DNA from: an uncultured Xanthobacteraceae bacterium | GTDB taxonomy: Bacteria > Pseudomonadota > Alphaproteobacteria > Rhizobiales > Xanthobacteraceae | Length of the DNA: 9,539 bases | Direction of reading: 5' to 3' | Assembly (NCBI GenBank): GCA_955652195.1 | Contig: CATPBC010000350.1 | Coordinates: 1 to 9,539, forward strand | Shown: one piece after another, positions 6,318-9,539 of the stretch | How positions within the stretch are numbered: position 1 is the stretch's first letter | Layout: each line of letters begins with the position of its first letter | Program-made: the position numbers and the translations under genes | Notes under the pieces: generated by a model | The model's input: the letters and a program-made list of their open reading frames with translations, nothing else | Database searches by the model: none | What the model was told of the DNA's origin: nothing

Positions 6318-7466
6318 TTATGTCTCGCCCCAAATTTCGCGGGCAAATTCGCAGACCAATTCGAGCTTGCGATTTTGTGTCTCGGCTGTCACCGGATTGC
6401 CGGTGTCAACGCTGGCAAAGCCGCATTGCGGGCTGATGGCAAGCCGATCCAACGACACAAATTTAGTCGCGTCATCGAGCCGGCGTTTGAGCACCCCCTT
6501 GTCCTCAAGCTCCAGGGTTTTCGTGGACACAAGCCCGAGCACGACCATTTTGTCCTTCGGCACGAAGCGCAGCGGGGTGAAGCTACCGGCGCGCGGCGTG
6601 TCGTATTCGAGGAAATAAAAAGGGATGGCCAAGGCATTGAACAATCGCTCCGCGACTTCTTCATAGCCGCCGTCGGCATGCCAGTGGCCGCCACGATTGC
6701 CGCGGCAAAGATGCATACCGATGTACATCTCCTTGGGTGCGGCGGCGAGAACCTGGTTGGTCACGGCGATATATTTGTCGATTAGCGCGCTCCAATCGTC
6801 GCCGCGCGCGGCGAGTGAGGCCCTTACGTCGGGATCGCCGAATTTGGCGAAAGCAGTTTCGTCAATCTGGACATAACGGCAACCTACCTCAGCGAGCGAG
6901 TGAAGTTCGCGGGTGAAAGCTTCCACTATATCCGACCAGAGCTGTTCCACGTCCCTGTAAGCGCTCGCCCTCACCGCGGTATCCCCACCGCGGAAGTGCA
7001 ACGCGCAAGGCCCGGGAACCGTGATCTTCGGCCAGCGATCCGAATGCGTTTTTAGGAAAGTTACGTCGCCAGCATGGATTGGATGAGTCCACTGCACGCG
7101 GCTGTCGATAATCGCCATCGGCTGTGCGCCGCGCCCGCCTTCACCATTCGCGCCGACGGCATTGACACCGCCGATCGTATCTATGCGCAAATTGCCGAGC
7201 TCGCCATAGAAGAAGCTGTGATAGGAGCGCCGGCGGAATTCACCGTCGGTGACGAATTTAAAACCGATTTGCTCTTGCATCTCGATGACGCCGCAGATGG
7301 CTTCATCTTCGGCGATTGTGAGTTCGATCTGACTGATCTTGCCCCTGGCGAAGAGCGCGCGCTTGCGCATCAGTTCCGGCGGACGCAACAAACTTCCAAT
7401 ATGCTCGGCGCGGAATGGCGGCTTCGATGCCATGGTGTTTGACGCAACCCGGGTACGAACATTCAC
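6318..7466 (-). CDS. MetE C-terminal-domain zinc methyltransferase (cobalamin-independent methionine synthase II-like)
   Basis: The protein (382 residues) matches the catalytic half of cobalamin-independent methionine synthase, the YxjG/YxjH-like group that stands alone without the MetE N-terminal domain. All four zinc ligands of the fold are in place: H252 and C254 in MHLCRGN, E287 in YFLEYD, and C348 in SPQCGF. Other family marks are FRAEHIGSLLRP near the N-terminus, VTDGEFRR (72-79), and YVQIDETAFAKF (198-209). Members move a methyl group to a zinc-bound thiol. Real methionine synthesis is uncertain because the folate-binding N-terminal half is absent, and many such genes serve demethylation or other thiol chemistry. 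The start may be GTG at 7466, supported by AGGAAG 9 bases upstream (7481-7476), or ATG at 7433, which gives the usual family N-terminus (MASKPPFRAEHIG) but has no clear ribosome site. It is followed by the Bug receptor gene after 17 bases, so the receptor's ligand may be its substrate. GC is high (65% in one 60-base sample). Confidence 0.9.
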   Translation of the reverse strand: MNVRTRVASNTMASKPPFRAEHIGSLLRPPELMRKRALFARGKISQIELTIAEDEAICGVIEMQEQIGFKFVTDGEFRRRSYHSFFYGELGNLRIDTIGGVNAVGANGEGGRGAQPMAIIDSRVQWTHPIHAGDVTFLKTHSDRWPKITVPGPCALHFRGGDTAVRASAYRDVEQLWSDIVEAFTRELHSLAEVGCRYVQIDETAFAKFGDPDVRASLAARGDDWSALIDKYIAVTNQVLAAAPKEMYIGMHLCRGNRGGHWHADGGYEEVAERLFNALAIPFYFLEYDTPRAGSFTPLRFVPKDKMVVLGLVSTKTLELEDKGVLKRRLDDATKFVSLDRLAISPQCGFASVDTGNPVTAETQNRKLELVCEFAREIWGET

Positions 7467-7565
7467 GGCGTGTCGCTTCCTGTATCGCTAACCTTTTCGG
7501 CGGTCCGCACGAGAAGTCAATCGGCGATCTACGACAAGACGACAGCAGCGCTTCACCGCCCCACA

Positions 7566-7597
7566 GGGCGTGAGTCGATGCATTCGCCTCACAGCCC
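7566..7597. repeat. Imperfect hairpin
   Basis: GGGC plus GTGAG (7566-7574) pairs with CTCAC, a bulged A, and GCCC (7588-7597). Inside, after a T/C mismatch, CGA (7576-7578) pairs with TCG (7584-7586) around a TGCAT loop. That gives 12 pairs with one bulge and one mismatch. No T run follows on either strand, and it sits upstream of both genes, so a terminator is unlikely. It may be part of a dispersed intergenic element or an RNA structure. Confidence 0.35.
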
Positions 7598-7626
7598 CCT
7601 TCCCTGCTCTTCCCCCACAAAGCTTG

Positions 7627-7657
7627 CACTCGGGCGCGCGCAAGCGCGGCCCGGGTG
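7627..7657. repeat. Strong GC-rich hairpin with a GCAA tetraloop
   Basis: CACTCGGGC (7627-7635) pairs with GCCCGGGTG (7649-7657), nine pairs including one T/G wobble. GCGC (7636-7639) then pairs with GCGC (7644-7647) around a GCAA loop of the stable GNRA type, leaving G7648 as a bulge. In the plus-strand transcript it would lie about 85 bases before the PBP1A start. GCTTGC (7622-7627) could instead pair with GCAAGC (7640-7645), giving a competing fold. There is no T run, so it is not an ordinary terminator. The wobble and the GNRA loop hint at an RNA-level role in the plus-strand direction, but a dispersed palindromic repeat is equally possible. Confidence 0.4.
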
Positions 7658-7742
7658 GGAGGGAAAATCGGCCAGTAACCCCGCCTTAAACCACGCCCTC
7701 TAGCGTCCTCCCCGGGCGCGTCGGTCGCGCTGGGGACGGCTT

Positions 7743-9539
7743 ATGGCGTGGCGTGAGGGACGAAAGCGCGGTGGCGGTGCCAGCGACGATCTCGACCTAT
7801 CGCCGCAGGACCGCACCGGCGCGCCGCCCGGCGATTCGAGCGCGGCGCCGAACGAGCCGAGCGAGAGGCCGAATAAAAAGCCCGCCAAACGCGGCGCGCC
7901 GCGAAGACGCCGGCGCGGCGCTGATGCAGCCCCACGCCAATCGCGCAAGGGCAAGCGAACCGGCAGAACGCGTTCGATGCTCGGCCGCGCCGCCTATTGG
8001 GGCGCCGTGCTGGCGCTGTGGGCGCTGATCGGCGGCATCGGCGCGCTCGTTTGGATCGGCATCCGTCTGCCGCCGATCCAGTCCCTGGAAATACCCAAGC
8101 GTCCGCCCTCGGTGCTCATCCTCGGCGTCAACGGCGCGACGCTGGCGACGCGCGGCGACATGGGCGGCGCCGCGGTCGCCATCGGCGAACTGCCGGATTA
8201 CGTGCCCAACGCCTTCATCGCCATCGAGGACCGCCGTTTTTACTCGCATCGCGGCGTCGATCCGTTCGGCATCGCGCGCGCACTCGTCGCCGACATATTT
8301 CATCGCGGCGCGGCGCAGGGCGGCTCGACCATCACCCAGCAACTCGCCAAAAATCTGTTCCTCACCCAGGAACGCACCGTCACCCGCAAACTTCAGGAAA
8401 TCGTGCTCGCGCTGTGGCTCGAGCACAAATTCTCCAAGACGCAGATTCTCGAACTCTATCTCAACCGCGTCTATTTCGGCGCCGGCGCTTACGGCATCGA
8501 GGGGGCGGCGCAACGTTATTTCGGCAAATCGGCGCGGCACTTAACGCTCGCCGAAGCGGCCATGCTCGCCGGCCTGGTGCAAGCGCCGTCGCGCCTGGCG
8601 CCGAGCCGCAATCCCGCCGGCGCCGAGCGCCGCGCGGCGCTCGTGCTCGCCGACATGGTCGAATTGAAAATGATCGCGCCCGCTAGCGCCAAGCTGGCGC
8701 TTGCCCGCCCGGCGCATGCGATCAAGCCGCCAGCCGCCGGCTCGGTCAATTACGTCGCCGACTGGGTGATGGATGCGGTCAACGATCTGATCGGCAAATT
8801 CGATCAGGATATCGTGGTTGACACCACGATCGATCCAGCGCTGCAGAACGCCGCCGAACACGTGCTGATCGACACGCTCAATGCGAAAGGCGACAAGCTC
8901 AATATCGGCCAAGGCGCGCTGGTGGCGATGACGCCGGACGGCGTGGTGCGCGCACTGGTCGGCGGACGCGATTACGGCGACAGCCAGTTCAACCGCGCCG
9001 TCGACGCCAAGCGCCAGCCCGGCTCGGCGTTCAAGCCGTTCGTCTATCTGACCGCGCTCGAACACGGCCTTTCCCCCGAGACGGTGCGCGAGGATGCGCC
9101 GATCGCGGTGAAAGGCTGGCGGCCGGAAAATTACGAACGGCAATATCTCGGCGCGGTGACGCTACGCCAGGCGCTGGCCGATTCGCTCAATACCGTCTCG
9201 GTGCGCCTGACGCTGGAATTCGGCCCCGCGGCGGTGGTGCGTACCGCGTACCGGCTCGGCATCGCTTCAATATTAGAACCCAACGCCTCGATCGCGCTCG
9301 GCACCTCGGAAGTGTCGCCGCTCGAACTCGTGTCCGCCTACGCCACGTTCGCCAATGGCGGACTGGCAGTGTCGCCGCATATCGTCGAGCGCATTCGCGG
9401 CGCCGACGGCAAGACGCTGTACGGCCGCTCGCAACAACAACTCGGCCGCATCGTCGATGCGCGCTATGTCGGGATGATGAATACGATGCTGCACGAGACA
9501 CTGGTGAGCGGCACCGCGCGCGCCGCCAATCTCCCGGGC
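7743..9539 (+). CDS. Class A penicillin-binding protein, PBP1A type (glycosyltransferase plus transpeptidase), cut by the right edge
   Basis: This enzyme polymerises lipid II and cross-links peptidoglycan on the outer face of the inner membrane. The visible 599 codons are open to the window end. Residues 1-80 form a cytoplasmic, disordered-looking tail that is strongly basic from 41 onward. One membrane helix follows (about 83-107, AAYWGAVLALWALIGGIGAL). The GT51 domain has the catalytic Glu162 in EDRRFYSHRGVD and the second motif GGSTITQQLAKNLF, then KLQEIVLALWLE and LYLNRVYFGAGAYGIEGAA. The transpeptidase domain starts near 395. It has the nucleophile S428 and K431 in QPGSAFKPF and the SLN triad at 481-483. 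The KTG box would come just past the edge, after SGTARAANLPG. The linker between the two domains is short, so no large OB-type insert is evident. The start at 7743 is the ATG in this frame ahead of the tail; a modest GGGGA lies about 8 bases upstream. No defect is seen. Confidence 0.95.
   Translation, partial: MAWREGRKRGGGASDDLDLSPQDRTGAPPGDSSAAPNEPSERPNKKPAKRGAPRRRRRGADAAPRQSRKGKRTGRTRSMLGRAAYWGAVLALWALIGGIGALVWIGIRLPPIQSLEIPKRPPSVLILGVNGATLATRGDMGGAAVAIGELPDYVPNAFIAIEDRRFYSHRGVDPFGIARALVADIFHRGAAQGGSTITQQLAKNLFLTQERTVTRKLQEIVLALWLEHKFSKTQILELYLNRVYFGAGAYGIEGAAQRYFGKSARHLTLAEAAMLAGLVQAPSRLAPSRNPAGAERRAALVLADMVELKMIAPASAKLALARPAHAIKPPAAGSVNYVADWVMDAVNDLIGKFDQDIVVDTTIDPALQNAAEHVLIDTLNAKGDKLNIGQGALVAMTPDGVVRALVGGRDYGDSQFNRAVDAKRQPGSAFKPFVYLTALEHGLSPETVREDAPIAVKGWRPENYERQYLGAVTLRQALADSLNTVSVRLTLEFGPAAVVRTAYRLGIASILEPNASIALGTSEVSPLELVSAYATFANGGLAVSPHIVERIRGADGKTLYGRSQQQLGRIVDARYVGMMNTMLHETLVSGTARAANLPG

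Larger units (their letters stand above)
7467..7742. other. Divergent intergenic region between the MetE-like gene and the PBP1A gene
   Basis: These 276 bases separate two divergently read genes and hold no gene I can support. Contents: AGGAAG ribosome site for the minus-strand gene (7481-7476); a TTGACT -35-like box on the minus strand (7520-7515) without a matching -10 at proper distance; and two hairpins, listed separately. Bases 7598-7618 are pyrimidine-rich on the plus strand, matched by purine-rich TGGGAGGGAAAA at 7656-7667. No promoter for the PBP gene could be picked out. Confidence 0.5.

Noticed and set aside
3513..7742. Mobile-element or genomic-island boundaries around the catabolic block
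   Set aside because: I saw no transposase, integrase, tRNA or matching terminal repeats at the edges; only gene content and composition suggest insertion.
7797..8540. A 247-codon minus-strand frame over the PBP1A start region, and a 229-codon plus-strand frame at 7997-8686
   Set aside because: Both overlap clear PBP1A coding sequence (GT51 motifs in the correct frame) and have shadow-type composition.

Overview
The window comes from a GC-rich alphaproteobacterium, most likely in Hyphomicrobiales (Rhizobiales) near Bradyrhizobium and Xanthobacteraceae. The main support is a full-length GlnD whose sequence closely follows the GlnD I recall from Bradyrhizobium-type organisms. The high GC content and the Bug-type (tripartite tricarboxylate family) solute receptors fit this. 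No rRNA, tRNA, CRISPR array, transposase or integrase is visible.

Layout, left to right. (1) Bases 1-470, minus strand: the N-terminal part of an SsuA-like sulfonate-type ABC transporter binding protein. It has a good ribosome site and a Tat-like signal, but a single in-frame TAA at codon 61 interrupts it. The gene runs off the left edge. (2) Bases 471-659: an AT-rich divergent promoter region with a perfect TATAAT on the minus strand, overlapped by a perfect 6-3-6 palindrome. (3) Bases 660-3512, plus strand: glnD, the bifunctional uridylyltransferase/uridylyl-removing sensor of nitrogen status. (4) Bases 3553-5261, plus strand: a cyclase/kynurenine-formamidase-type metal hydrolase, then a Bug-type receptor whose signal peptide is knocked out of frame at an A6G5 run. 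(5) Bases 7466-5314, minus strand, convergent with block 4: a MetE C-terminal-type zinc methyltransferase followed 17 bases later by a second Bug receptor, probably one operon. (6) Bases 7467-7742: a divergent intergenic region with two hairpins. (7) Bases 7743 to the right edge, plus strand: a class A penicillin-binding protein (PBP1A type). It is cut by the window end after the SxxK and SxN motifs and before the KTG box.

The window therefore has two housekeeping genes (glnD, PBP1A) flanking a catabolic or uptake block of four genes. Inside that block, each enzyme sits beside a periplasmic receptor that has no membrane transport partner in view. Two of the three visible solute receptors carry an apparent disabling lesion (a stop codon or a frameshift). 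This could mean accessory uptake genes in decay, or it could be assembly error. I found no convincing new defence, mobile or RNA-based system. The observations most worth checking are the two receptor lesions, the palindrome over the promoter, the altered C-terminal motif of the cyclase, the MetE-like/Bug operon, and the GNRA-capped hairpin ahead of the PBP gene.
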